This document shows, piece by piece, positions 6,760-13,860 of a stretch of 21,693 nucleotides of DNA. The notes below the pieces were generated by a model. That model worked only from the letters and a program-made list of their open reading frames with translations, ran no database searches and had not been told where the DNA came from. How positions within the stretch are numbered: the stretch's first letter is position 1; every line of letters starts with the position of its first letter. Origin of the DNA: Clostridiales bacterium (GTDB lineage: Bacteria > Bacillota > Clostridia > Oscillospirales > Ruminococcaceae); contig QAMM01000011.1 in NCBI GenBank assembly GCA_003150405.1, positions 1 to 21,693 of the forward strand. The letters run 5' to 3'. The position numbers were made by a program, and so were the translations under genes.

Positions 6760-6905
6760 TCGCTCACCTCCGGGCGTTTCGGTAGATTTTTGCTTTGCCG
6801 GTAGTCGTTGTACCAGCGGCAGGCGAGCATCACCGCACTGAACACGCTGCATCCGGCGGTCAACACCTCCATCGCCAGCCGTATGTACCAACTTAGTTCG
6901 GGCAT
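6756..6905 (-). CDS. Single-pass small membrane protein of the prophage, 49 aa
   Basis: ATG 6905 follows GAGGA by 8 nt. The peptide MPELSWYIRLAMEVLTAGCS continues VFSAVMLACRWYNDYRQS and ends KNLPKRPEVSE. A hydrophobic segment at residues 9-29 is followed by a basic tail, giving an N-out or amphipathic single-span topology. The TGA overlaps the next ATG by 4 nt. Coupling on both sides and reasonable codon content make it a real gene although it is short. No family is known to me. Confidence 0.6.
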   Translation of the reverse strand: MPELSWYIRLAMEVLTAGCSVFSAVMLACRWYNDYRQSKNLPKRPEVSE

Positions 6906-7012
6906 TGGGATTCCTCATTGTGTTTTTGGTTGGTTCTTTCTTTTTCTGCCTGTTCGCGTTCTTCCTGTACCATATGTTCTTGGAAGGCGCTGACCCAATC
7001 ACTACCATAATC
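6893..7012 (-). pseudogene. C-terminal remnant of a charged phage protein
   Basis: An open stretch reads DYGSDWVSAFQEHMVQEERE, QAEKERTNQKHNEESQCPN and stops at 6893. It is highly charged, probably coiled coil, and has better coding character than the overlapping frames. Its upstream end is a TGA at 7015-7013. The only internal ATG (M in EHMVQ) would leave 27 residues. It overlaps the start of the 49-aa gene by 13 nt. I treat it as a 3' fragment of a gene whose 5' part is gone. Confidence 0.4.
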
Positions 7013-7212
7013 TCATTGTGTATTTAGCCAAGAAAATTGACAGGTCCCTTTTAGCTGTTCCATCTGTTCACCTTCTTTCCTGAATGATTTCTTGACCGCT
7101 CTTATTCAAACAAGGCCAAAGAAAAAGTAAATAATCAACTGACTAAAGTTACAGCACTATATATATATTGCATTTCGCGATATATCCAGTGCCCATCTCT
7201 TCTGGCGTTCAT
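7013..7212. other. Stretch with no supported gene
   Basis: An AT-rich stretch with several stops in all frames and a run of alternating TA near 7158-7170. I see no hairpin with a T run, no att-like repeat and no intact reading frame. It is probably decayed phage DNA. Confidence 0.4.
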
Positions 7213-7312
7213 TCAAGGTTTGACGCTGTTATTTGCTCCGCCTTTTCTTCGTTTATTTTATATATCCCTTTTTCCAAATCAATGCGATTGATTTGAAGTT
7301 GTTAGCCCCCAT
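7213..7312 (-). pseudogene. Frameshifted small phage gene with a strong ribosome binding site
   Basis: An AAAGGAGG (core 7320-7324) precedes ATG 7312, but the frame gives only 19 codons (MGANNFKSIALIWKKGYIK) before TAA at 7255-7253. In the adjacent frame the same DNA continues as QLQINRIDLEKGIYKINEEK, AEQITASNLE to a TGA at 7215-7213, which looks more protein-like. A single-base indel near 7297-7305 would join them. The product is unknown. Confidence 0.35.
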
Positions 7313-7351
7313 CTCTTTACCTCCTTTACACCGTCCCTTGTGGCGGGGGTT

Positions 7352-7510
7352 TTACGCAGTTTTATAACTCCGGCAAAACTGGCGTGCTTCTTGCTCATCA
7401 TCAAAAATGTCAATCCAAACGTCACAGCTTTTTGTTTCTGTGCAGCCGCTTTCTTCTCCATCATATTCCGGACGGACATGGGCTACTATTTTGCCGTTAT
7501 TAAAAAACAC
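7352..7510 (-). pseudogene. Small acidic phage-type protein, likely truncated by a stop
   Basis: The frame reads FFNNGKIVAHVRPEYDGEES, GCTETKSCDVWIDIFDDEQE, ARQFCRSYKTA, a compact acidic polypeptide with good coding character. An in-frame TAA at 7513-7511 lies just before GTG 7510, and upstream codons (KYAVEA) continue in the same frame back to an AGGAGG at 7537-7542. That suggests the original start was near 7530 and a nonsense mutation or small indel broke it. GTG 7510 could still start a 52-residue peptide, but without a clear ribosome binding site. Confidence 0.45.
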
Positions 7511-7554
7511 TTAGGCTTCTACTGCGTATTTCGTTGCCTCCTGTTTATAAAAAA

Positions 7555-7583
7555 ATTATAGAATAAGCAACAATAACCATAAA
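7555..7583 (-). promoter_or_regulatory. Possible leftward promoter of the prophage remnant
   Basis: On the minus strand a perfect TATAAT (7560-7555) lies 17 bases from TTTATG (7583-7578), and AGGAGG follows at 7542-7537. It sits at the right-hand limit of the leftward phage-type genes. The -35 is weak, so only the -10 is firm. Confidence 0.4.
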
Positions 7584-7634
7584 AAGGTGTAATTTTGAGG
7601 TTTTCTTAATAACACCAATCATGAAAGAAACTAA

Positions 7635-7663
7635 TTGAACATAAATTTAATTTATAGTATAAT
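7635..7663 (+). promoter_or_regulatory. Promoter of glmS
   Basis: TTGAAC at 7635-7640, a 17-base spacer and a perfect TATAAT at 7658-7663 form a near-consensus housekeeping promoter. Transcription would begin near 7670, leaving a leader of about 40 nt before the ribosome binding site. Confidence 0.85.
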
Positions 7664-7719
7664 AGGGTAGTTCAAAAGAGGTCATATGGTAAATTTGATA
7701 TATATTTGAGGTGAATACT

Positions 7720-9540
7720 ATGTGTGGTATTGTCGGATATGCAGGGGCAAAAAATGCGGCCGAAGTATTAATCGACGGATTGCGCCATTTGGAGTACCGC
7801 GGGTATGATTCTGCAGGAATTGCTGTTTTTGAGAAGGATGGAATTCATGTTGTAAAATCAAAAGGCCGTCTGGACGACCTAGAAGCTAAAATGCAGCAGG
7901 GGGGCTGTCCGAAAGGAACCACTGGCATTGGTCACACGCGGTGGGCAACACATGGGGAGCCTTCAGACATCAATTCCCACCCGCATGGAAATAAGGTTGT
8001 TTCCATTGTCCACAATGGCATTATTGAAAACTATATGGAAATCAAGGCTTTTTTGGAAGAAAAAGGGTACATATTTGAATCCGAAACGGACACCGAAACC
8101 ATTGCAAAGTTGTTGGACTACTACTACAAAGGCGATCCGACAGATGCCATTCGCTCGGTACTTGCAAAAATTCACGGTTCCTATGCTCTGGGGATCATTT
8201 TCAGGGATTTTCCAGAAAAAATCTTTGCAACCCGCAAAGACAGCCCGCTGATTGCTGGTATTGGCGAGGGAGAAAACTTTATTGCTTCCGACGTTCCAGC
8301 TATTTTGAAATACACCCGGAATTATTATCTTTTAGAGCAGGATGAAATTGTTGAGTTGACGAAAGATTATGTAAAAGTGACCGACGTTAACGGTGATGAA
8401 ATTCACAAGGAGCTTATGACCGCCACCTGGGATGTGGAAGCGGCTGAAAAAGGCGGTTTTCCCCATTTTATGATCAAAGAGATCCACGAACAGCCTTCGG
8501 CTATTACTAACACCCTTTCTCCGCGTATTGTAAACGGCCTGCCGCAGTTTGGCCTGCCAAATCTTACCGATGAACTGCTGGCTTCTTTTAAAAACATTCA
8601 TGTTGTTGCCTGCGGTACTGCTATGCACGCTGGTATGATTGGCAAATACCTGACCGAACGGCTTGCACGTATCCCGGTCAACGTCGATATTGCCTCGGAA
8701 TTTCGCTATCGTGATCCAATTTTAGGCAAAGACGACCTCGTAATCATTATCTCTCAGTCCGGCGAAACGGCCGATACCCTTGCCGCCCTTCGTCTTGCCA
8801 AAAAGCGCGGTGCCTATACCCTTGCTGTTGTCAACGTTGTCGGTTCCTCTATTGCACGTGAGGCAGACGGTGTCATCTACACTTGGGCAGGTCCGGAAAT
8901 TGCCGTAGCAAGCACAAAGGCATATTCGGTCCAAGTCGCTATTATGTATCTCATTGCCTTTAAGCTTGGTCTTGTGAAAGGGACTTTGACTGCCGAGCAG
9001 GTCAAAAAATATTGTCGTATTTTACTTCAAATTCCTGGGAGTATTAAAGCAATGTTGGATGACACCAGCAACTGCCAATACTTTGCTTCAAAGTTTCAAA
9101 ACGCACACAGTTTGTTTTATATTGGCCGTGGGCTGGACTACGCTCTTTCCATGGAGGGTTCTCTCAAACTCAAAGAAATATCCTACATCCACTCAGAATC
9201 CTATGCAGCGGGCGAGCTAAAACATGGAACCATCTCTCTGATTACCGACGATGTGCCGGTTGTAGCGGTGGCCACTCAGTCGCAGCTCTATGAAAAGACT
9301 ATCAGCAATATCAAAGAGGTCAATGCAAGAGGCGCAAAAGTTTTGCTTATTTGTAAAGAAGGCGCTGAAGTAGGCGGCGATGTAACCGACTTTCTTCTTC
9401 GTGTCCCCGCTTATGACGATATTTTTATGCCGCTTGTCACCATTGTGCCGCTTCAGTTGTTTGCCTACTACACTGCAGTCCTTCGCGGCTGTGATGTAGA
9501 TAAACCCCGCAATCTAGCCAAAAGTGTTACCGTTGAATAA
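7720..9540 (+). CDS. glmS: Glutamine--fructose-6-phosphate aminotransferase (isomerizing), GlmS
   Basis: Converts fructose-6-phosphate and glutamine to glucosamine-6-phosphate, the first step toward UDP-GlcNAc for peptidoglycan; cytoplasmic. The 606-residue product has the expected length. The N-terminal Ntn-amidotransferase domain starts MCGIVGYAG with the nucleophile Cys2 and has GHTRWATHG and VHNGIIENY. Two SIS sugar-isomerase domains carry ACGTAMHAG, ISQSGETADT, KAYSVQV and a C-terminal RGCDVDKPRNLAKSVTVE. I chose ATG 7720 over GTG 7711 because Cys must be residue 2; GAGGTG at 7708-7713 is then correctly spaced. The gene is monocistronic between its own promoter and a terminator. The short leader leaves no room for the glmS ribozyme usual in Firmicutes. 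Confidence 0.98.
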   Translation: MCGIVGYAGAKNAAEVLIDGLRHLEYRGYDSAGIAVFEKDGIHVVKSKGRLDDLEAKMQQGGCPKGTTGIGHTRWATHGEPSDINSHPHGNKVVSIVHNGIIENYMEIKAFLEEKGYIFESETDTETIAKLLDYYYKGDPTDAIRSVLAKIHGSYALGIIFRDFPEKIFATRKDSPLIAGIGEGENFIASDVPAILKYTRNYYLLEQDEIVELTKDYVKVTDVNGDEIHKELMTATWDVEAAEKGGFPHFMIKEIHEQPSAITNTLSPRIVNGLPQFGLPNLTDELLASFKNIHVVACGTAMHAGMIGKYLTERLARIPVNVDIASEFRYRDPILGKDDLVIIISQSGETADTLAALRLAKKRGAYTLAVVNVVGSSIAREADGVIYTWAGPEIAVASTKAYSVQVAIMYLIAFKLGLVKGTLTAEQVKKYCRILLQIPGSIKAMLDDTSNCQYFASKFQNAHSLFYIGRGLDYALSMEGSLKLKEISYIHSESYAAGELKHGTISLITDDVPVVAVATQSQLYEKTISNIKEVNARGAKVLLICKEGAEVGGDVTDFLLRVPAYDDIFMPLVTIVPLQLFAYYTAVLRGCDVDKPRNLAKSVTVE

Positions 9541-9576
9541 AAACAAAAGCCGCTCGTATGAGCGGCTTTTGTTTTT
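9541..9576 (+). terminator. Bidirectional terminator between glmS and the TM2 gene
   Basis: AAACAAAAGCCGCTC, loop GTAT, GAGCGGCTTTTGTTTTT makes a long perfect stem flanked by A and T runs. It directly follows the glmS stop and can also end leftward transcripts from the TM2 gene. Confidence 0.93.
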
Positions 9577-9587
9577 ATAAGCAATCC

Positions 9588-10010
9588 TTATTGCTGAAGC
9601 GGAATACCTTTTGCATCTTTTGTGAAATTCGGAGAACCTGTGAGAATCAAAATTCCTTCTACAAGGCCCCAAATTTCAGAAGCAATCGCCAACGTAAAAC
9701 AGGAAAGCACCGTAATCAACAGCTGAGCAACCGCCTTCCCGGTAAAGCCAAGATAAAAGTTATGTACGCCAAACGCGCCGAGAAAAATACCAAGCAGACC
9801 AGCAGCTATCTTAGATTTTGCCGCCCCGTTTGCATTTGGAATAGCGGCATTATTGACTGCCACACCACATTTCAAACAGACAGCTGCGCCTGGAGCAACC
9901 TCATTGCCGCAATTGGCACAGTACCCTGTTCCCTGCCCGGCAGCAGCGCCACAGTTCACGCAAAACGCAGCGTTATCATTCATTTGAGCTCCACAGTTTT
10001 TACAATACAT
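9588..10010 (-). CDS. Zinc-ribbon and TM2-domain membrane protein, 140 aa
   Basis: The protein begins MYCKNCGAQMNDNAAFCVNC, with a second ribbon CANCGNEVAPGAAVCLKCG, so four CxxC knuckles form two double-zinc-ribbon units in the first 50 residues. A TM2 domain follows (AGLLGIFLGAFGVHNFYLGF, then GKAVAQLLITVLSCFTLAIA, EIWGLVEGILILTG) with two membrane spans and the characteristic GxxGxHxFYLG turn. ATG 10010 has GGGAGG 8 nt upstream, and the longer frame to 10145 is rejected because it overlaps the promoter. It is a tandem paralogue of the next gene. TM2 proteins have no single established function; zinc ribbons suggest a sensor or scaffold at the membrane. Confidence 0.88.
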   Translation of the reverse strand: MYCKNCGAQMNDNAAFCVNCGAAAGQGTGYCANCGNEVAPGAAVCLKCGVAVNNAAIPNANGAAKSKIAAGLLGIFLGAFGVHNFYLGFTGKAVAQLLITVLSCFTLAIASEIWGLVEGILILTGSPNFTKDAKGIPLQQ

Positions 10011-10091
10011 CGTAAATCCTCCCATATACCGACAGCAACCACGCCGCCTTTCAAGTGAAACGAAAGAAAAACTCTTTACACAACCAAATTT

Positions 10092-10120
10092 ATGATAGCC
10101 CATTTTTGAATAGAAGTCAA
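10092..10120 (-). promoter_or_regulatory. Promoter of the 9588-10010 TM2 gene
   Basis: Minus strand TTGACT (10120-10115), 17-base spacer, TATCAT (10097-10092). It lies upstream of the start and downstream of the terminator at 10137-10170, so each TM2 paralogue has its own transcript. Confidence 0.75.
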
Positions 10121-10136
10121 TGGACAACAAATAAAG

Positions 10137-10170
10137 AAAAGGCACGGAGCTTAAAAAGCACGTGCCTTTT
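10137..10170 (-). terminator. Terminator of the 10180-10659 TM2 gene
   Basis: AAAAGGCACG and CGTGCCTTTT form a 10-bp stem with a 14-nt loop, with a T run on the minus strand after it (TTTTCTTTATTT). It ends the upstream TM2 transcript. The long loop makes it weaker than the glmS terminator. Confidence 0.75.
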
Positions 10171-10179
10171 TATACAGCC

Positions 10180-10659
10180 TTAGCTTTGAAGCGGATTACC
10201 TTTCCCATCTGTCGTAATGGAACCAGCAAGAATCATAATGCCTTCCACCAGACCCCAAACAGAAGACGCGGCGGCTACGAAAAGCAGCGGCCAAAGGATA
10301 AAGCAGGAAATAATGGTTAAAAGCCAGCCCAAACCACCCATTAAAACCTGAGCAATCGCCTTATTAGTATAACCAAGGTAGAAGTTGTGAATTCCCAACC
10401 CACCAAGAAAAATGCCAAGCAGGCCCGCAGTCACCTTTGATTTTGGTGCAGAAGCCCCCGGCACACCTGCCGGTGCGCCGCCATGTGCAGCCACTGGATT
10501 ATTCAGCATGGCGCCGCACTTCAAACAAACCGCCGCTCCCGGTGCAACCTCACTGCCACAGTTTGCACAATGCGTATAACCCTGCCCAACCGCAGCGCCG
10601 CAAGTGACACAAAACGCGGCATTGTCATTCATTGGCGCACCACAATTTTTACAAAACAT
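10180..10659 (-). CDS. Zinc-ribbon and TM2-domain membrane protein, 159 aa
   Basis: Paralogue of the neighbour: MFCKNCGAPMNDNAAFCVTC, then CANCGSEVAPGAAVCLKCG (four CxxC), an Ala/Gly/Pro-rich linker, and a TM2 domain AGLLGIFLGGLGIHNFYLGY with NKAIAQVLMGGLGWLLTIIS and SSVWGLVEGIMILAG. It is 19 residues longer, mainly through an extra hydrophobic insertion (CFILWPLLFVAAA) and a longer linker. Start ATG 10659 follows GGGAGGG by 7 nt. It has its own perfect consensus promoter, so high basal expression is expected. The role is unknown; duplication of the pair is clear from shared residues across the full length. Confidence 0.9.
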   Translation of the reverse strand: MFCKNCGAPMNDNAAFCVTCGAAVGQGYTHCANCGSEVAPGAAVCLKCGAMLNNPVAAHGGAPAGVPGASAPKSKVTAGLLGIFLGGLGIHNFYLGYTNKAIAQVLMGGLGWLLTIISCFILWPLLFVAAASSVWGLVEGIMILAGSITTDGKGNPLQS

Positions 10660-10681
10660 CTCGTAACCCTCCCATAATAGA

Positions 10682-10696
10682 GCGCCTCAAAGGCGC
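10682..10696 (-). promoter_or_regulatory. Hairpin in the 5' leader of the 10180-10659 gene
   Basis: GCGCCT-TTG-AGGCGC forms a perfect 6-bp stem with a 3-nt loop in the roughly 78-nt leader, ending about 10 nt before the GGGAGGG. No T run follows, so it is not a terminator; it may shape mRNA stability or ribosome access. Confidence 0.5.
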
Positions 10697-10742
10697 AAAC
10701 GTCCAAAAAACACATAAAATGTTTTGGAATCTACTTAAGCTT

Positions 10743-10771
10743 ATTATATAGTGAGAGCAAGAGCGTGTCAA
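10743..10771 (-). promoter_or_regulatory. Perfect consensus promoter of the 10180-10659 TM2 gene
   Basis: Minus strand TTGACA (10771-10766), 17-base spacer, TATAAT (10748-10743): both hexamers and the spacing match the sigma-A consensus exactly. Confidence 0.93.
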
Positions 10772-10786
10772 TTAAATTATGAAAAA

Positions 10787-12190
10787 TTATGCCGCAAAGA
10801 ACTCATAAAAGGCACGATACGCCATGTAAGTGTCAATTTTGGAAACGACTTCAAACGGTGCATGCATGGACAATACCGGCACCCCAAGATCAATGACGTC
10901 CACATTGAGGTTTGCAATATAAGCGGCTACAGTCCCGCCGCCGCCCTGATCCACTTTACCCAGCTCCCCGGTCTGCCAGACAACGCCGGTTTTGTCAAGA
11001 AGATTGCGGACTTTCCCTGCAAACTCCGCCGAAGCATCTGATGTACCGGATTTTCCCCGTGCGCCGGTATATTTGGTAATGACAACGCCATAGTTGAGAT
11101 AAGCCGTATTACGGCGCTCCGCAACCTCCGGGAAAGTTGGGTCAAAAGCGGCGTTAACATCGGCCGAAAGGCATTCGGAATGGGAGAGAACCGTGCGTCC
11201 CTCCACGCCGTGCGGTTTGGCTAAATCAGCGATAAAATAGCGTAAAAATGCAGATTTCAGGCCGGTATTTCCATCGCTGCCAATTTCTTCTTTATCCGCA
11301 AGCACAAGTACCGAGGTTTTTTTCGGTTTTTGGGTATGCAGAAGTGCTTGAAGAGCTGTGTAGGCGCAGACACGATCGTCATGGCCATAAGCGCCAACCA
11401 TAGAGCGGTCAAAGCCAATGTCCTTGGCATGAAACGCCGGTACAACCTCCAGCTCTGCCGAAAGGAAATCGCTTTCAGTAATGCGGTATTTCTCAAACAG
11501 AATATTAAGCAGGTTTAATTTTACCTTTTCGCTGATTTCATCATCCTTGAACGGCATGCTACCGATGAGAATATTAAGTTCCTCTCCCCGCACGCCTTCG
11601 GCAAGGGTGCGTTTCATCTGGTCGCCCGCAAGATGCGGAAGCAAGTCGGTCACACAGAAAACCGGATCTCCTTCCTGTTCGCCAACCGAAACTTCAATGC
11701 AGTTGTTTTCTTTGTCAATAATCACACCATGAAGTGCAAGCGGAATCGCCGTCCACTGGTATTTTTTAATACCGCCATAGTAGTGGGTCTTAAAAAGCGC
11801 CAGCTCAGCATCTTCATAAACGGGGCGCGGTTTTAAATCAAGACGCGGAGAATCAATGTGCGCCGCCGCAAGGCTCACGCCTTTTTCCAGCGGTTCAGTG
11901 CCAACAATTGCCGCAATAATAGATTTTCCGCGGTTGACTGAATAGACCTTCGCTCCAGCTTCATATTTCTTCTCCGAATCAAACGGAACATAGCCGTCCT
12001 GCTCCAAAAGTTTTACCGTGGTAACTACTGCTTCACGTTCGGTTTTGGCGTCATTTAAAAAACGCTTATATGGTTCGCAAAATTCAAAGGCCGCCTGAAT
12101 CTCCGCATCATCCATGCGGAGCGCTGCATGCTTGGGATCCAGAAACAATTTTTCTTTCAACTCTTTTGCTGCACTTTTGGTTTCACTCAT
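10787..12190 (-). CDS. M18 family aminopeptidase (aspartyl aminopeptidase-like)
   Basis: Cytosolic dinuclear-zinc exopeptidase that removes N-terminal residues, in this family often acidic ones, from peptides. Of 467 residues, the metal and catalytic signatures are AAHIDSPRLDLK (first His ligand), GHDDRVCAYT (bridging Asp), ADKEEIGSDGNTG (general-base Glu pair), SECLSADVNAAFDP and SMHAPFEVVSKID (last His ligand). KGRxxxVGTEP-type spacing and total length fit M18 rather than M42. ATG 12190 is preferred to GTG 12193 because GGAGG sits 7-8 nt upstream; it overlaps the coaE stop by one base, so it is the last gene of the operon. No terminator hairpin is visible before the next promoter. Confidence 0.93.
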   Translation of the reverse strand: MSETKSAAKELKEKLFLDPKHAALRMDDAEIQAAFEFCEPYKRFLNDAKTEREAVVTTVKLLEQDGYVPFDSEKKYEAGAKVYSVNRGKSIIAAIVGTEPLEKGVSLAAAHIDSPRLDLKPRPVYEDAELALFKTHYYGGIKKYQWTAIPLALHGVIIDKENNCIEVSVGEQEGDPVFCVTDLLPHLAGDQMKRTLAEGVRGEELNILIGSMPFKDDEISEKVKLNLLNILFEKYRITESDFLSAELEVVPAFHAKDIGFDRSMVGAYGHDDRVCAYTALQALLHTQKPKKTSVLVLADKEEIGSDGNTGLKSAFLRYFIADLAKPHGVEGRTVLSHSECLSADVNAAFDPTFPEVAERRNTAYLNYGVVITKYTGARGKSGTSDASAEFAGKVRNLLDKTGVVWQTGELGKVDQGGGGTVAAYIANLNVDVIDLGVPVLSMHAPFEVVSKIDTYMAYRAFYEFFAA

Positions 12191-12819
12191 CACAATTCCT
12201 CCTGTTCACTCATGGGCGCGCCGTAACGCTCCAGTAAATTCTGTATTACGCATTCCGCTTGCTGCCAAAACGCTTCAATAGAGCCGTTATTTGTCAGGAC
12301 AAGGTTCGCACGTTTCCGATAAAACACATCGTCATGCTGAGCAGAGAGCCGAAGTTCCGCCGCTTCAGCCGTCAATCTGTCCCGCGTCATAATACGGTGC
12401 AGTCTGCTCTGGTAGTCTGCACAGACCGCAATGACATAATCGCACAGCTTATCAGCTCCGGCTTCATACAACGTAGGGGCATCCAGCAAAAGCCATTTGC
12501 TTCCACGCCGTTCCGCCTTTGCAATTTCATGCCGGATTTCCGCTAAAATAAAGGGGAAAATCGTGGTATTGAGCTGTATTAACTTCTCAGGGTCCGAAAA
12601 AACGATACGCCCCAGTACCTTGCGGTCAATCTTTCCGTTTTTTTTTCGGATCCCACCGCCAAACACCGTGCAAAGCGCCTCGATACAATCGGTATGCTCC
12701 ATAACGTCATGGCAGACACGATCAGCATCAACAACAGCAAACCCATACGCTGCAAAAGCTTCGCTGATGAGCGACTTTCCTGCACCGCTCTGCCCAGTTA
12801 ATCCAACAACCCGGATCAT
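12190..12819 (-). CDS. coaE: Dephospho-CoA kinase
   Basis: Phosphorylates the 3'-hydroxyl of dephospho-CoA with ATP, the last step of CoA synthesis. The 209-residue P-loop kinase has GLTGQSGAGKSLIS at residues 6-19, VVDADRVCHDV in the substrate region, LLLDAPTLYEAGADKLCDYV (the family's VPLLFE-type motif) and a lid-type stretch RLHRIMTRDRLTAEAAELR. ATG 12819 overlaps the tsaC stop by 4 nt (ATGA), and the stop overlaps the aminopeptidase start. The C-terminal tail (MSEQEEL) is charged and supplies the next ribosome binding site. No defect is seen. Confidence 0.96.
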   Translation of the reverse strand: MIRVVGLTGQSGAGKSLISEAFAAYGFAVVDADRVCHDVMEHTDCIEALCTVFGGGIRKKNGKIDRKVLGRIVFSDPEKLIQLNTTIFPFILAEIRHEIAKAERRGSKWLLLDAPTLYEAGADKLCDYVIAVCADYQSRLHRIMTRDRLTAEAAELRLSAQHDDVFYRKRANLVLTNNGSIEAFWQQAECVIQNLLERYGAPMSEQEEL

Positions 12820-13838
12820 AACTCAATCACCTGAAATCCAGCCGCACGCATCATACGATTGTAAACCGCGAGTCCCATGCCTTCTTTCTCGGGACAACGC
12901 GCATAAACGGTTTGGGCGCCCTCTGAGTCAAGTTCGCGCAGCGCATCAAAGAGTCCGGCCGCCTGAGTTTCCGGTTCGTGCTCTCTACCATAAACAAGAC
13001 TTGGAACCCAAAGTTTTCTCTGTTCTCCCTCAAACAACAGTGCAAAAACACCCGGTTCAGCTTTATGATTGACATAATCGGCAAATTTATCCACCGAGCC
13101 TTTTATAAGGATAACATCTGCCTTTGGCGAATAATGCTTATATTTTAATCCTGGGGAAAGCACTTTCTTTCCCTCATCCAGTTTGGACTCCACCGCCGGA
13201 TCGACCGTAACGGCAAGGCCTAGTGCTTGGATCTGCTCCGGCGTAACACCGCCGGGGCGGAGCAAATGCACCGAATCCTCTTTTACAAGCACAACGGTGG
13301 ATTCCACCCCCACAGAACAGCTCCCACCGTCCAGAATCAGCGGGATTTTCCCTTTCATATCCTCAAAGACATGTTCTGCTCGCGTCGGGCTGGGCCGGCC
13401 GGAGGTATTGGCGGAAGGCGCCGCGAGCGGTAGGCCGCTTTCCCGAATCAACGCCGCTGCATCCGGGTGGCTCGGCATACGGACTGCAACGGTATTCAGG
13501 CCCGCTGTTACTTCAGGCGGCACCTTTTCAGACTTTGGAAGAATCATCGTTAAGGGGCCGGGCCAAAAGGCATCGGCCATTCTGTGGGCCATTGCCGGAA
13601 AGGAAACAACCAAATCCCCCAACATATCCAGCGAAGCAATGTGGACAATCAAAGGATTGTCCTGCGGCCGACCCTTGGCTGCAAAAATTTTTGCAACTGC
13701 TTCGGGATCATAAGCGTTCGCGGCTAGGCCGTAAACCGTCTCGGTCGGCATACCGACCACCTCACCTCGACGCAGCAGCTCGGCTGCCTCATGAATAGAT
13801 TCTATGGAGCAGCGCTTCACCTGCGTTTGAACTGTCAT
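12816..13838 (-). CDS. tsaC: L-threonylcarbamoyladenylate synthase (Sua5/YwlC type)
   Basis: Makes threonylcarbamoyl-AMP from threonine, bicarbonate and ATP for the t6A37 modification of ANN-decoding tRNAs. The 340-residue length is the two-domain Sua5 form. The YrdC domain has VGMPTETVYGLAANA, FAAKGRPQDNPLIVHIASLD and PLAAPSANTSGRPSPTRAEH; the linker has SPGLKYKHYSPKADVILIKG; a C-terminal Sua5 Rossmann-like domain follows. I chose ATG 13838 (GAGG 9 nt upstream); the TTG at 13871 would lie inside the prfA stop region. The position after prfA, in place of the common prmC-tsaC order, is notable: no prmC is present here. Confidence 0.95.
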   Translation of the reverse strand: MTVQTQVKRCSIESIHEAAELLRRGEVVGMPTETVYGLAANAYDPEAVAKIFAAKGRPQDNPLIVHIASLDMLGDLVVSFPAMAHRMADAFWPGPLTMILPKSEKVPPEVTAGLNTVAVRMPSHPDAAALIRESGLPLAAPSANTSGRPSPTRAEHVFEDMKGKIPLILDGGSCSVGVESTVVLVKEDSVHLLRPGGVTPEQIQALGLAVTVDPAVESKLDEGKKVLSPGLKYKHYSPKADVILIKGSVDKFADYVNHKAEPGVFALLFEGEQRKLWVPSLVYGREHEPETQAAGLFDALRELDSEGAQTVYARCPEKEGMGLAVYNRMMRAAGFQVIEL

Positions 13839-13860
13839 GTAAAATTGCCTCGATTCAGTA

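Noticed and set aside
6760..7008. N-terminal extension of the two-pass membrane protein to 7008
   Set aside because: The added residues lack coding character, overlap the 49-aa gene and bypass the excellent GGAGGTGA at ATG 6759.
7340..7561. Plus-strand hydrophobic frame of 73 codons
   Set aside because: No ribosome binding site; it mirrors the acidic minus-strand remnant, which has better coding character.
7711..7719. GTG start for glmS giving an MNT extension
   Set aside because: GlmS needs Cys as residue 2 for catalysis, and the ribosome binding site fits ATG 7720.
10011..10145. Longer start for the first TM2 protein at 10145
   Set aside because: It would run across its own promoter and next to the terminator; the zinc-ribbon start MYCKNCG is normal for the family.
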